From Gemmatimonadota bacterium (GTDB taxonomy: Bacteria; Latescibacterota; UBA2968; UBA8231): a stretch of DNA of 64,000 nt. The DNA lies in NCBI GenBank assembly GCA_018660835.1, contig JABJJN010000031.1:1-64000 (forward strand), written 5' to 3'. Position numbers and translations under genes: made by a program. How positions within the stretch are numbered: the first letter of the stretch is position 1; each line of letters starts with the position of its first letter. Below, one piece after another: positions 44,352 through 53,825 of this stretch. The notes below the pieces were generated by a model. It did not search any database. It was not told the origin of the DNA and saw nothing but the letters and a program-made list of their open reading frames with translations.

Positions 44352-45202
44352 CAGAACTGTTCTCCCCCTATCCGCGACTTCGGCAACTGCTTGTGTTGTC
44401 TTTGCTAGTCCTTCCGATCATGCAGCTTGCCCTGTTGCCCTTGCTTGGAGATCTGCCTGCATATCTATCCTTGGCGATAGCAGAGCTCTTCCTTCTTTCC
44501 GTCGCTTGTTTGGCCATTGTGCGCCGGCGATGGTCGGCTGAAGACCTGTTTCTCCTCAACGCCACCAGGGGAAAGGCGATTCTCATCGTCATTCCTACGG
44601 CGATGGTTGCAGCCATTCTGGCGGGGGAGACCGATCTGCTCGTGGCCCATGGGTGGCAATGGTTGGAATGGGATGCTCCCTTGGCTCTGCGGCGTAGCTC
44701 GCTAGAAATACAAACGCTCACCGGGACGTCTGACATTCTACCTGCGATTCTGGCAATCGGCTTGCTGCCGGCGATCTGCGAGGAGCTCTTTTTCCGCGGT
44801 TTCGTCTACACCGGTCTGCGCTATCACTATGGATCCAGGGCAGCACTAGTGGGTTCGTCGCTGCTATTCGCCGTCGCCCACCTCAATCCATGGCAGCTAC
44901 CCACATTCTTCCTGCTGGGATTGTTCCTGGGTTGGCTCGTGCACCGAACCCATAGCATCTATCCAGCGATCATCGCCCACGCACTTAACAATCTGCTGTC
45001 CCTCTGCGCCGTAAACGTGCGCGCCCATTTTGGCGTCGATCCACTCGGTGCACTGGAACCGGTGCCTGATCAACTGCTTGTGGGCTGCCTGTTTGTCTTC
45101 GTTGTCGGCTTGTTGCTGTTGCGGCGTATTCGACCGATCATGCCCGCCTTGTCACCATTCGCAGCGGCATCCCGCCACTCTTCCCTTGTCAGACCGATCT
45201 AG
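44348..45202 (+). CDS. CPBP-family intramembrane metalloprotease
   Basis: 284 residues from GTG 44348 (GTGA overlap with the glycosyltransferase stop). Six to eight membrane helices. Conserved motifs are EELFFRGFVYTGLR (EExxxR) and the two histidine motifs FAVAHLNPW and IIAHALNNLL, the family metal ligands. The members are related to Rce1 and often process or protect secreted peptides. Located last in the glycan cluster; target unknown. Confidence 0.85.
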   Translation: MTELFSPYPRLRQLLVLSLLVLPIMQLALLPLLGDLPAYLSLAIAELFLLSVACLAIVRRRWSAEDLFLLNATRGKAILIVIPTAMVAAILAGETDLLVAHGWQWLEWDAPLALRRSSLEIQTLTGTSDILPAILAIGLLPAICEELFFRGFVYTGLRYHYGSRAALVGSSLLFAVAHLNPWQLPTFFLLGLFLGWLVHRTHSIYPAIIAHALNNLLSLCAVNVRAHFGVDPLGALEPVPDQLLVGCLFVFVVGLLLLRRIRPIMPALSPFAAASRHSSLVRPI

Positions 45203-45236
45203 AGATCTAACGCGGACGCAGGCCGTAAAAAGAGAA

Positions 45237-45263
45237 ACCCCGTTGATCGTTGATCAACGGGGT
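45237..45263 (-). terminator. Terminator of the sucCD operon, convergent position
   Basis: ACCCCGTTGATC and GATCAACGGGGT form a perfect 12-bp stem with a GTT loop. On the minus strand it is followed by TTTCTCTTTTTA, a good U tract. It lies 34 bases after sucD and also 34 bases after the CPBP gene on the other strand, so it may serve both. Confidence 0.88.
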
Positions 45264-45296
45264 CCCTCGAATGCATAGAGCCGAATGCTCGCAGTC

Positions 45297-46166
45297 TCAG
45301 GCAAGCGCCTCTTTGACGGTGGCACCGATGGTTGCAGGAGACTCACAGACGTGGATTCCTGCGTCCTGCATCGCCGCCATTTTATCTTCTGCCGTTCCCT
45401 TGCCGCCGGCAACGATTGCGCCAGCGTGGCCCATGCGACGTCCGGGCGGGGCCGTTCGGCCCGCGATAAAGCCAATCACGGGCTTGCTGTAGTGGGCCTT
45501 TACGTAGGCCGCCGCTTCTTCTTCGGCCGTACCACCAATCTCGCCAATCATGACCACCGCATCGGTGTCATCATCATCCTTGAACAATTCGAGCGCGTCG
45601 ACGAAGCGGGTACCGATCACAGGGTCCCCACCGATGCCGATCGCCGTGGACTGACCAAGCCCGATTTCACCAAGTTGACCCACCGCTTCATACGTCAGTG
45701 TGCCACTGCGTGAAATGATGCCAATACGTCCCTCATTGTGAATAAAGCCAGGCATGATCCCAATCTTGCACTTACCGGGTGAGATAATGCCCGGGCAGTT
45801 AGGACCGATGAGACGGACATTGCGAGATTTGAGGAACTCGTAGGCTCGCACCATATCGTTGACCGGAATACCCTCCGTGATGCAGACGATCAGATCGACG
45901 CCGGCATCGGCTGCTTCCATCACTGCATCGGCGGCAAAGGGCGGCGGCACGAAAATGACGGACACATTGGCACCCGTGTTTTCCACGGCAGCGGACACGG
46001 TGTCAAAAACGGGAATGTCTTCGAAGGCCTGTCCACCCTTTCCAGGAGTGACACCGGCGACAACCTGTGTGCCATATTCAACCATCTGTCGGGTATGAAA
46101 GGACCCTTCCGCACCCGTAATACCTTGTACCAGTAGTTTGGTGTGTTCGTCGACAAGTACGCTCAT
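45297..46166 (-). CDS. sucD: Succinyl-CoA synthetase alpha subunit
   Basis: 289 residues. The CoA domain begins [47 protein letters not shown], then [17 protein letters not shown] and [20 protein letters not shown] hold the nucleotide and phosphohistidine regions, the active-site His being in GRRMGHAG. It forms succinate and GTP/ATP from succinyl-CoA with SucC. It follows sucC by 44 bases and ends at a terminator. Confidence 0.97.
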   Translation of the reverse strand: MSVLVDEHTKLLVQGITGAEGSFHTRQMVEYGTQVVAGVTPGKGGQAFEDIPVFDTVSAAVENTGANVSVIFVPPPFAADAVMEAADAGVDLIVCITEGIPVNDMVRAYEFLKSRNVRLIGPNCPGIISPGKCKIGIMPGFIHNEGRIGIISRSGTLTYEAVGQLGEIGLGQSTAIGIGGDPVIGTRFVDALELFKDDDDTDAVVMIGEIGGTAEEEAAAYVKAHYSKPVIGFIAGRTAPPGRRMGHAGAIVAGGKGTAEDKMAAMQDAGIHVCESPATIGATVKEALA

Positions 46167-46210
46167 GAGGTTCGAAGCTTTGGTTTGGAGTCGAAATTCC
46201 TGTGCATGGG

Positions 46211-47368
46211 TCAGCCCGCGGCGGCAACCACTTTCTCGGCTGCGTCCTTGAGTCCGTTGCCCACGGCAAAATTCAGTTCTGATTCCTCAAGCATCTTGGC
46301 AGCAATGTCTGCATTGGTGCCAGCGAGGCGCACGACGATGGGAACGTCCGTTTGCAGGTTCTTGCGTGCTTGAATCACACCCTCGGCGACACGATCACAG
46401 CGGACAATTCCGCCAAAAATATTGATCAGGATCGCTTTGACATTCGGATCTGACAACAAGATCCGGAATCCATTCTCCACGGTCTCTGCGCTGGCGCCTC
46501 CTCCCACATCGAGAAAGTTGGCGGGCGAGCTACCTGCAAGCTTGATGATATCCATCGTCGCCATCGCCAGACCTGCGCCGTTGACCATACACCCGATCGT
46601 GCCGTCCAACTTGATGTAATTCAAGTCGAACTCGGAGGCCTCCACTTCCAGGGGCTCTTCTTCATCCAGATCGCGAAGAGTGGCCAGATCCTTGTGCCGA
46701 TAGCTGGCATTGTCGTCAAAATTGATTTTGGCATCCAGGGCCAAAACCTGCCCATCTGAGGTAACGACGAGTGGGTTGATCTCGGCAATAGAGCAGTCCG
46801 CACCTTCAAATGCCTTGTAGAGTGCCATCAGCAGACCGGCACCTGCACGCACCTGTTTACCCTCCAACCCGAGACCAAAGGCCAAACGTGTCGCCTGAAA
46901 GGGTTGTAGACCAAGACCTGGTTCGATTGTTTCCCGCAGTATTTTTTCCGGTGTCCGCGCCGCAACCTCCTCGATCTCGACGCCACCCTCCTGGCTGGCC
47001 ATCACAACGATTCGGCTCTGGGCACGGTCCAGGGTGATACCCAGATAGAGTTCGCGGGAAATATCACTGGCCTTCTCGACCAAGACCTGCTTCACCTTCT
47101 GACCGGCGGGACCCGTCTGATGGGTGACCAGCTGCATACCGAGAATCTCTCCTGCGTGCTTTGCTGCCTCAGCGGCGTCGGCGGCAACCTTTACACCACC
47201 ACCTTTGCCACGCCCGCCTGCATGGATCTGGGCTTTGACGACGACACGTCCACCGAACTCGGCAGCGATCGCCTGAGCTTCGTCAGGCGTGTAGGCAACC
47301 TTGCCATCAGGCACCGCCACGCCGTAGGAGCGCAGCAGGTCCTTTCCTTGGTATTCGTGGATCTTCAT
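46211..47368 (-). CDS. sucC: Succinyl-CoA synthetase beta subunit
   Basis: 385 residues from ATG 47368, where [18 protein letters not shown] is the usual N-terminus; the longer frame to 47485 is not conserved. The ATP-grasp domain has [18 protein letters not shown], and the CoA-ligase part [20 protein letters not shown], then [16 protein letters not shown]. With sucD it catalyses the substrate-level phosphorylation step of the TCA cycle. It is divergent from sdhCAB by about 280 bases, grouping two adjacent TCA steps. Confidence 0.97.
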   Translation of the reverse strand: MKIHEYQGKDLLRSYGVAVPDGKVAYTPDEAQAIAAEFGGRVVVKAQIHAGGRGKGGGVKVAADAAEAAKHAGEILGMQLVTHQTGPAGQKVKQVLVEKASDISRELYLGITLDRAQSRIVVMASQEGGVEIEEVAARTPEKILRETIEPGLGLQPFQATRLAFGLGLEGKQVRAGAGLLMALYKAFEGADCSIAEINPLVVTSDGQVLALDAKINFDDNASYRHKDLATLRDLDEEEPLEVEASEFDLNYIKLDGTIGCMVNGAGLAMATMDIIKLAGSSPANFLDVGGGASAETVENGFRILLSDPNVKAILINIFGGIVRCDRVAEGVIQARKNLQTDVPIVVRLAGTNADIAAKMLEESELNFAVGNGLKDAAEKVVAAAG

Positions 47369-47649
47369 TGGCGCTCTCGTTCGATCTTTTGTGTCACGAC
47401 CCGCGTGCTGGCGATCTGGTCTTTGGGTCGATGGAATCAATCGGTGGGGGTTTGGTACGGTACGACAGGGTGACCCTAGCTGCAAGACTTGAATGGTGAG
47501 TGATTGCCTGTTGGCGTGCTTCTATTGATATTGGGTGCGCCGTTCTACACGTGACGACCCACAACGCGACAGCGTGCGAGATCTTCTGCAGCGCTCCGCT
47601 GCGCAGCATACCTGACGAGTGGTTTCTGGGTCAGGGGAGAGGAACACCG

Positions 47650-48267
47650 GTGTTCTCCACCTCGATCGGTAAGAAATTGGGGATGGCCCTTACGGGTCTG
47701 ATCCTGTATTCGTTCCTCATCGGCCATCTTGCGGGCAATCTGCAGCTATTCGCCGGTGACGGTGGCACTGCCTTCAATACGTATGCCGAATTCATGATCA
47801 GCAATCCACTGCTGATTCCCACAGAATTCATTCTGCTGGGTGTGTTGATTACGCATGTCGTGTTCGCTGTCTCGCTGTCTCGCACCGCGCGTCGTGCCCG
47901 ACCTCAAGGCTACGCCGTGCGGAAAGCGGTTGGCGGACGGTCCCTGGCTTCGCGCACCATGATATGGTCAGGGCTCACGATTCTCGTCTTTCTCATCATC
48001 CACATTCGAACCTTTAAATTCGGCGAGATTGGAGAAGGCGGCCTGTTTGCACTGGTTGCCGAGACTTTTCAACAGCCTGTATGGGCTGGTGGATATCTTC
48101 TCGTCATGACCGTATTGGGATTTCACCTATGGCATGCCATGCACAGCGCATTTCAGACTCTTGGGTGGCATGCACGCGCTGGATGGCGACTTGCCTCCAC
48201 GCTGATGAGCATTCTCATCGCTGGCGGTTTCGCCGCGATCCCGGTCTACTTCTTTCTGGCCCAGTGA
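47650..48267 (+). CDS. sdhC: Succinate dehydrogenase cytochrome b558 subunit
   Basis: 205 residues from GTG 47650 with a GGGGAGAGGA site upstream; the long frame to 47500 adds no conserved sequence. Five membrane helices. Histidines in IGHLAGNLQLF, THVVFAVSL, IIHIRTFKF and GFHLWHAMHSAFQTLGW are the heme ligands of the b558 (type B, di-heme) class. It anchors the SdhAB complex and passes electrons to menaquinone. It is 12 bases before sdhA. Confidence 0.93.
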   Translation: MFSTSIGKKLGMALTGLILYSFLIGHLAGNLQLFAGDGGTAFNTYAEFMISNPLLIPTEFILLGVLITHVVFAVSLSRTARRARPQGYAVRKAVGGRSLASRTMIWSGLTILVFLIIHIRTFKFGEIGEGGLFALVAETFQQPVWAGGYLLVMTVLGFHLWHAMHSAFQTLGWHARAGWRLASTLMSILIAGGFAAIPVYFFLAQ

Positions 48268-48279
48268 GCTAATAAGACC

Positions 48280-50190
48280 ATGGCCCTCGACGGACAAGTC
48301 CCTGGTGGACCCTTGGCAGAAAAGTGGGATCGCCACCGCTTTGATCTGAAGCTTGTAAATCCTGCCAACAAACGGCGCCACAATGTCATCGTCGTCGGCA
48401 CCGGTCTTGCCGGTGCCTCTGCGGCGGCGACGCTATCGGAACTCGGCTATCATGTGAAGTCGTTCTGCGTGCAAGACTCGCCGCGCCGGGCACATTCGAT
48501 CGCTGCCCAGGGAGGGATCAATGCGGCTAAAAATTACCAGAATGACGGCGACAGTGTCTTCCGCTTGTTCTACGACACGATCAAGGGCGGCGACTACCGG
48601 GCGCGCGAAGCCAATGTCTATCGACTGGCGCAGGTGTCTACATCAATCATCGATCAATGCGCCGCGCAGGGTGTGCCCTTTGCCCGCGAGTATGGTGGGA
48701 CCCTGGCGAACCGGTCCTTTGGCGGGGCGCAGGTTTCCAGGACGTTCTACGCTCGTGGACAGACGGGACAGCAGCTGCTATTGGGCGCCTATTCAGCGCT
48801 GATGCGGCAAGTCGCTGCCGGTGGCGTAGAGATTTTCCCACGGCATGAAATGCTCGACCTGGTCGTCGTCGACGGGCGCGCACGCGGTATTGTGACTCGC
48901 AACCTCGTCACCGGCGAAATCCGTTCCTGGATCGCCGATGCAGTGTTGTTGTGCACGGGCGGCTATGGCAACGTGTTTCATCTTTCGACGAATGCCAAGG
49001 GTTCGAATGTCACGGCTACCTGGCGAGCTCATCGTCGTGGTGCCTTGTTTGCAAATCCCTGTTTTACGCAGATCCATCCAACCTGCATTCCCGTCTCCGG
49101 TAGCTATCAGGCGAAGTTGACTCTGATGTCGGAGAGCCTGCGCAATGACGGGCGGGTGTGGGTCCCAAAGCAGGGGGGCGATCAACGTGCCGCCGGCGTG
49201 ATTCCTGAGACAGAGCGCGATTACTATCTGGAGCGACGTTATCCAAGTTTTGGAAATCTGGTTCCACGTGATGTCGCGTCGAGGGCGGCGAAGGCCGTTT
49301 GTGATGAAGGCCTGGGCGTAGGTAGTGGCCGCGCGGTGTATTTGGATTTTGCTGATGCAATTCAACGAGATGGCGCAGACACGATCCGGCAGAAGTATGG
49401 GAATCTGTTTCAGATGTATGAAGAGATTACGGGAGAGGATCCCTACAAAATGCCGATGCAGATCTACCCCGCCGTGCACTACACAATGGGCGGCCTGTGG
49501 GTCGATTACAATTTGATGAGCAATGTCCCCGGGCTGTTCGTGCTGGGTGAGGCGAACTTCTCCGACCACGGGGCCAACCGCCTGGGCGCATCAGCCCTGA
49601 TGCAGGGCCTGGCGGATGGATACTTCGTCATTCCCTACACACTCGGTGGTTATCTGGCAGGTGCTCAGCTGGGCGGTGTGGATTCGAACCACTCTGCTTT
49701 CGATGACACAGAGCGGCAGGCGCGTGAGCGCATCGATTCATTGCTGGCCGTGAATGGCTCAAGAACCGTCGATGATTTCCATCGGCAACTGGGCCACATT
49801 ATGTGGGATCACTGCGGCATGGCACGCAACGCGCAAGGACTGACTGGGGCGCGAGATCAGATCCGAGAGTTGCGGGATGAATTCTCGAAAAATCTGACCG
49901 TTGCCGGAACCAATGGTGAGTTCAATCAAGTGTTGGAACGAGCCGGCCGCGTGGCTGACTTTCTTGAGTTTTCCGAGACCATGGTTCAGGACGCCCTGAT
50001 GCGTGATGAATCGTGCGGTGGACACTTTCGCGAAGAGCACCAGACCGGCGAAGGCGAGGCGCAGCGGAATGATGAGGACTTTGCACATGTATCGGCTTGG
50101 GAATTCGCCGGTGTCGGCGCTGACGCGATTCTTCATAAGGAAGAACTCGCCTTCGAGAACGTGCAGTTGACGCAAAGGAGTTACAAGTGA
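48280..50190 (+). CDS. sdhA: Succinate dehydrogenase/fumarate reductase flavoprotein subunit
   Basis: 636 residues. FAD-binding [19 protein letters not shown], then His72 in [13 protein letters not shown] for covalent FAD attachment, a substrate-site segment (HPTCIPVSG), and [27 protein letters not shown]. It oxidises succinate to fumarate. Length and spacing are those of the long b558-linked type. Stop and sdhB start overlap by four bases (GTGA). Confidence 0.96.
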   Translation: MALDGQVPGGPLAEKWDRHRFDLKLVNPANKRRHNVIVVGTGLAGASAAATLSELGYHVKSFCVQDSPRRAHSIAAQGGINAAKNYQNDGDSVFRLFYDTIKGGDYRAREANVYRLAQVSTSIIDQCAAQGVPFAREYGGTLANRSFGGAQVSRTFYARGQTGQQLLLGAYSALMRQVAAGGVEIFPRHEMLDLVVVDGRARGIVTRNLVTGEIRSWIADAVLLCTGGYGNVFHLSTNAKGSNVTATWRAHRRGALFANPCFTQIHPTCIPVSGSYQAKLTLMSESLRNDGRVWVPKQGGDQRAAGVIPETERDYYLERRYPSFGNLVPRDVASRAAKAVCDEGLGVGSGRAVYLDFADAIQRDGADTIRQKYGNLFQMYEEITGEDPYKMPMQIYPAVHYTMGGLWVDYNLMSNVPGLFVLGEANFSDHGANRLGASALMQGLADGYFVIPYTLGGYLAGAQLGGVDSNHSAFDDTERQARERIDSLLAVNGSRTVDDFHRQLGHIMWDHCGMARNAQGLTGARDQIRELRDEFSKNLTVAGTNGEFNQVLERAGRVADFLEFSETMVQDALMRDESCGGHFREEHQTGEGEAQRNDEDFAHVSAWEFAGVGADAILHKEELAFENVQLTQRSYK

Positions 50191-50966
50191 GCGACATGCA
50201 TATCACCCTCAAGGTGTGGCGCCAGGATGGTCCCGAGCAAAAGGGTCGATTCGAGGAATATGCGGCGATCGCAGCGCCAGACATGTCGTTTCTTGAAATG
50301 TTGGATGTGGTGAATGATGGTCTGGAGGAGGGTCATAAGATACCCGTCTCCTTCGACAGTGATTGTCGGGAGGGCATTTGCGGCATGTGCGGCCTGGTGA
50401 TCAATGGCGTCCCCCATGGTCCGGGGAAGGGGACCACCACCTGCCAGTTGTATATGCGCAGTTTTGCGGATGGCGACACCATCACAATCGAACCATTTCG
50501 CGCCACCGCTTTCCCCGTGATCCGCGATCTGGTTGTGGATCGGACGGCCTTTGATCAGATCGTACAGGCAGGCGGATACAACTCCGTGAATACAGGATCG
50601 GCACCCGATGCAAATGCCGTTCTGGTCTCGAAAGACCGGGCGGAAGAGGCGATGGACGCTGCCGCCTGTATCGGTTGTGGGGCCTGTGTCGCCACATGCA
50701 AGAATGCGTCTGCCATGCTCTTCGTGTCGGCCAAGCTCAAGCACCTCAACGTGCTTCCCCAAGGGCAACCCGAGCGCCGGGAACGTAGTCGGGCCATGCT
50801 GCAGGCGATGGACGACGCGGGTTTCGGACATTGTACGAACGAGTATGAGTGCGAGGCCGTGTGCCCGAAGGAAATCTCTGTGGGGACGATCGCATTTCTG
50901 AATCGGGAGGTGTATCGCAGCTCGCTGGTCACCTCCAGCCTGGCGCCAACCGTCACGGGAGAGTAG
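50187..50966 (+). CDS. sdhB: Succinate dehydrogenase iron-sulfur subunit
   Basis: 259 residues. The 2Fe-2S cluster is bound by Cys60, Cys65, Cys68 and Cys86 ([17 protein letters not shown]). [15 protein letters not shown] and a later [14 protein letters not shown] supply the other two clusters. This completes the SdhCAB type-B complex. The order C-A-B without a sdhD is that of the b558 class. Confidence 0.95.
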   Translation: MSDMHITLKVWRQDGPEQKGRFEEYAAIAAPDMSFLEMLDVVNDGLEEGHKIPVSFDSDCREGICGMCGLVINGVPHGPGKGTTTCQLYMRSFADGDTITIEPFRATAFPVIRDLVVDRTAFDQIVQAGGYNSVNTGSAPDANAVLVSKDRAEEAMDAAACIGCGACVATCKNASAMLFVSAKLKHLNVLPQGQPERRERSRAMLQAMDDAGFGHCTNEYECEAVCPKEISVGTIAFLNREVYRSSLVTSSLAPTVTGE

Positions 50967-51038
50967 AGGCCGATGACAGCATCACACATGTGACGACTGT
51001 TAGGGGACGACCTGCTAAAGGAACACGAGCACAAAAAT

Positions 51039-51066
51039 AGCCGCAGTCCCTACGGGGGCTGCGGCT
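51039..51066. terminator. Bidirectional terminator between sdhB and rpmA
   Basis: AGCCGCAGTCCC pairs with GGGGCTGCGGCT around a TACG tetraloop, a 12-bp stem with one G-T pair. On the minus strand it is followed by ATTTTTGT, on the plus by GATTTAT. It ends both converging operons. Confidence 0.85.
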
Positions 51067-51111
51067 GATTTATGTACGCCAGATATCCAGTACCTGTGGT
51101 ACGGGGTAGTC

Positions 51112-51366
51112 CTAGGCTACGACGATATTGACGCGCTTGCGATTGCGTCCCACGACTTCAAATGCGACACGGCCATTGGCCGTAGCATAGAGTGTGTCGT
51201 CACTTCCCTTCTTAACATTGATACCGGGGTGGATTCGGGTGCCACGCTGACGGATAATGATGGTCCCCGCCGTCACGTGCTGGCCCCCATAGCGCTTGAC
51301 GCCGAGGCGTTTGGACTGGCTATCGCGACCATTTCGCGAACTACCGACGCCCTTCTTATGTGCCAT
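51112..51366 (-). CDS. rpmA: 50S ribosomal protein L27
   Basis: 84 residues, the normal size. The start [27 protein letters not shown] and [12 protein letters not shown] are characteristic. The N-terminal tail reaches the peptidyl-transferase centre. It starts 39 bases downstream of rplU, the standard L21-L27 pair. No obg follows. Confidence 0.98.
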   Translation of the reverse strand: MAHKKGVGSSRNGRDSQSKRLGVKRYGGQHVTAGTIIIRQRGTRIHPGINVKKGSDDTLYATANGRVAFEVVGRNRKRVNIVVA

Positions 51367-51405
51367 GGTATGTCCTGTTGTCGTCTGTGGGAGAGGGAGA
51401 GCCGC

Positions 51406-51723
51406 TTAGTTGGGCGCGACGATTCCGTCGATTTTCAGGTCGGTGTACTGTTGACGATGACCGTTGCGATTGCGATAGGTCTTTCGTCGCTTCATCTTGA
51501 AAACGATGATCTTTTCGGCTTTCCCGTGGCCGACAACGGTGGCTTCGACGGAAGCACCATCAACAGTCGGAGTGCCGATGTGGGTGGCGGCATCGCCACG
51601 CACGAGCAGGACATCGGTCAATGTTTGCTTTGCACCTTCTTCTGCGTCGAGGCGGGGCACACGTACTGTGGCTCCTTCTTCGACTTGGAATTGGTGACTG
51701 CCGATGCGAATGACGGCGTACAT
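51406..51723 (-). CDS. rplU: 50S ribosomal protein L21
   Basis: 105 residues from ATG 51723; an upstream in-frame ATG at 51765 adds 14 residues not found in the family. MYAVIRIGSHQFQVEEGATV is the diagnostic N-terminus and FKMKRRKTYRNRNGHRQQYTD the RNA-binding C-terminal part. It follows rng by about 90 bases on the same strand. Confidence 0.97.
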   Translation of the reverse strand: MYAVIRIGSHQFQVEEGATVRVPRLDAEEGAKQTLTDVLLVRGDAATHIGTPTVDGASVEATVVGHGKAEKIIVFKMKRRKTYRNRNGHRQQYTDLKIDGIVAPN

Positions 51724-51814
51724 GCTGTCTCTTCTCTTCATCTGATCGAGGGGAGATCCGTCCACATATCGTGGCGGACAGAAGAAATAAAGTTACGCAG
51801 GGCTTAGAAATCTG

Positions 51815-53368
51815 TCAACGCGAGCGGCGTGATCCGTTGTTACCCAGGCGAATAAGGTTTTCTGCGGTGACATCCAGTTCGCGCCGCGTGGAGAAGAACC
51901 GGTAGTCCTGCAACGTCATCGTTGCATCTTCGATGATCTCCACGCGTGTCTTGGTCGCCTTGCGCATGTCCTTGAGTCGTCGGCCATTTTCGCCACGGAC
52001 TGCGGCGGCCACCTCCGGATGCACTCGCAGATTGAAGCGTCTGTCGCCGTTTCCGGCATAGGCGCGACGCAGCCAGCGTTCGATCTTGGTAATCGTCGTG
52101 TCGGCACCCATGATTCGACCCCGGCCTTCGCATGTAGGGCAGGGTTCTGAATGCGTGTGCAACAGGTTGGGCCGCACCCTCTGTCGCGTCATCTCAATCA
52201 AACCGAATTCTGAGATCTGCGGGCTGATCGAGACTTTGGCACGATCGCGTTTGACTTCGTCGATCATGGCCTCAACGAGTCTGCGGCGATTGCGTTCGTC
52301 ATGCATGTCGATGAAATCGATGACGATGATGCCGCCGATATCGCGCAGGCGGAGTTGGCGAGCGACCTCACGTGCGGCTTCCAGGTTCGTGTGGAGGATG
52401 CTGTCTTCCTGATCGCGCTTGCCTGTATTGCGGGCCGAGTTGACGTCGATGAATGTGCCCGCCTCGGCATGGTCGATGACGAGAGAGCCACCACGCCGCA
52501 TCCAGACTTCGCGCTCATTTACCTTGTCCAACTCACTCTCGATCTTGTGGACATCGAAGAGCGGTTTCTTGTCCCGATGAAGCTCAACTCGCTTGCGCAA
52601 CTCAGGTGATACCTGCTTCAGGTATTCGATGATCTCGTTATAGAGATCGCGCGAGTCCACTACGAGGCGATCGACATTTTCCGTGAACAGATCGCGGATG
52701 ACGCTGGAGGTCATACCGATTTCACGATGGATGACGCATGGAGCTTTGAGCCGTTTGTTGCGTTTCGTAATACGTCGGAACGTGCGTGTCAATTGCTTGA
52801 GGTCTTTGCGCAAATCCTTTTCGGGTTTGCCACGACCTTCCGTGCGAACGATGGCGGAGAATCCATCTGGCCGGAGTTTACGAACCACGTCGCGTAGGCG
52901 ACGACGTTCATTCCAGCTGGAGATCTTGCGAGATACGCCAACCCAGTCGCCATTGGGCATAGCCACAATAAAACGACCAGCTAAACTCAACTGGGTCGTG
53001 ACGCGCGCTCCCTTGGTGCTGATGGGCTCTTTGGCAATTTGGACCAGCAGTTGCTGACCCTTCTTCACCAAGTCCTGGATGTTGGGAAAATTGCGCGGAC
53101 GCCGATGCCGGGAGGAGCCGCTGCTTTCTTCGTCGTTCTCAGCCTCGACCATATCGCGCACCTGAAGAAAAGCGGTGCGTTCGAGACCAATTTCCACGAA
53201 GGCTGCCTGGAGACTGGGCAGGACGGCGGTCACTGTGCCCTTGTAAATGTCGCCGACGATTCGTTCGGCCTCAGGCCGTTCAACCCAGATCTCAGCGAGA
53301 TCTTCATCTTCGACGATGGCGATGCGGGATTCGTGAATCCCTTGACTGATAAAAATTTCGGTGCGCAT
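51815..53368 (-). CDS. rng: Ribonuclease E/G family endoribonuclease (RNase G-like)
   Basis: 517 residues, the length of RNase G. The S1 domain lies within 1-120 (RIVGDIYKGTVTAVLPSLQAAFVEIG). Catalytic metal-binding aspartates are in IDVNSARNTG and IVIDFIDM. The zinc-link CPTCEGRG holds the dimer-of-dimers together. It processes 16S rRNA 5' ends and decays mRNA. No RNase E C-terminal scaffold is present. Genes rplU-rpmA follow, an order found in many bacteria. Confidence 0.95.
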   Translation of the reverse strand: MRTEIFISQGIHESRIAIVEDEDLAEIWVERPEAERIVGDIYKGTVTAVLPSLQAAFVEIGLERTAFLQVRDMVEAENDEESSGSSRHRRPRNFPNIQDLVKKGQQLLVQIAKEPISTKGARVTTQLSLAGRFIVAMPNGDWVGVSRKISSWNERRRLRDVVRKLRPDGFSAIVRTEGRGKPEKDLRKDLKQLTRTFRRITKRNKRLKAPCVIHREIGMTSSVIRDLFTENVDRLVVDSRDLYNEIIEYLKQVSPELRKRVELHRDKKPLFDVHKIESELDKVNEREVWMRRGGSLVIDHAEAGTFIDVNSARNTGKRDQEDSILHTNLEAAREVARQLRLRDIGGIIVIDFIDMHDERNRRRLVEAMIDEVKRDRAKVSISPQISEFGLIEMTRQRVRPNLLHTHSEPCPTCEGRGRIMGADTTITKIERWLRRAYAGNGDRRFNLRVHPEVAAAVRGENGRRLKDMRKATKTRVEIIEDATMTLQDYRFFSTRRELDVTAENLIRLGNNGSRRSR

Positions 53369-53825
53369 GGACCTTGTCCTTCGTCGTCATCGACGTGCGA
53401 TGACGTTTGGTCCAGTACGGAATGCAAGCGGAGGTACCTTCACGCAGGCAGGGACGGTTTGTCTCATTGCCGAGCGTCGTCGCCAACGATGGCGAACAGG
53501 TGATGTATGCGGCTCTGGCGACGTCAGCAGTTTCGAAAGTGCGAAGTGCCGCCAGATGCGGCAGGTCCTCAACTTACAAGGTGGGCCTCGTCCGTCGGAG
53601 CCACATTCAGGTGGCACAAATTGATGAGGACGGGGCGAACCAGGGATGTCTAGCGTCCGTACCGAACGCGATGTTGTAAGATGGGCCTCACCAATTCTGG
53701 TAGGCCCGCCGCGTCTCGAGGTCGTGCCTCAAGCCGACGGTATGAAAATCAGATAGTCAGATATATCAATGGTACGCTGCCTGCGGGCCATCAGCAACCA
53801 CCCGCAGTCCGTGACGTAAGGTATG
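53369..53825. promoter_or_regulatory. 457-base intergenic region between the S41 protease and rng
   Basis: I see no gene that stands up here; the short frames present have poor codon use. A hairpin GGGCCT(c)ACCA / TGGTAGGCCC at 53683-53707, with a four-base ATTC loop, could end the protease operon, although no U tract follows on the minus strand. The remaining part presumably carries the rng promoter. Confidence 0.4.

Noticed and set aside
53387-53679. Short frames on both strands between the S41 protease and rng
   Set aside because: Composition is random-looking, no ribosome site and no family resemblance, so the stretch was left as intergenic.
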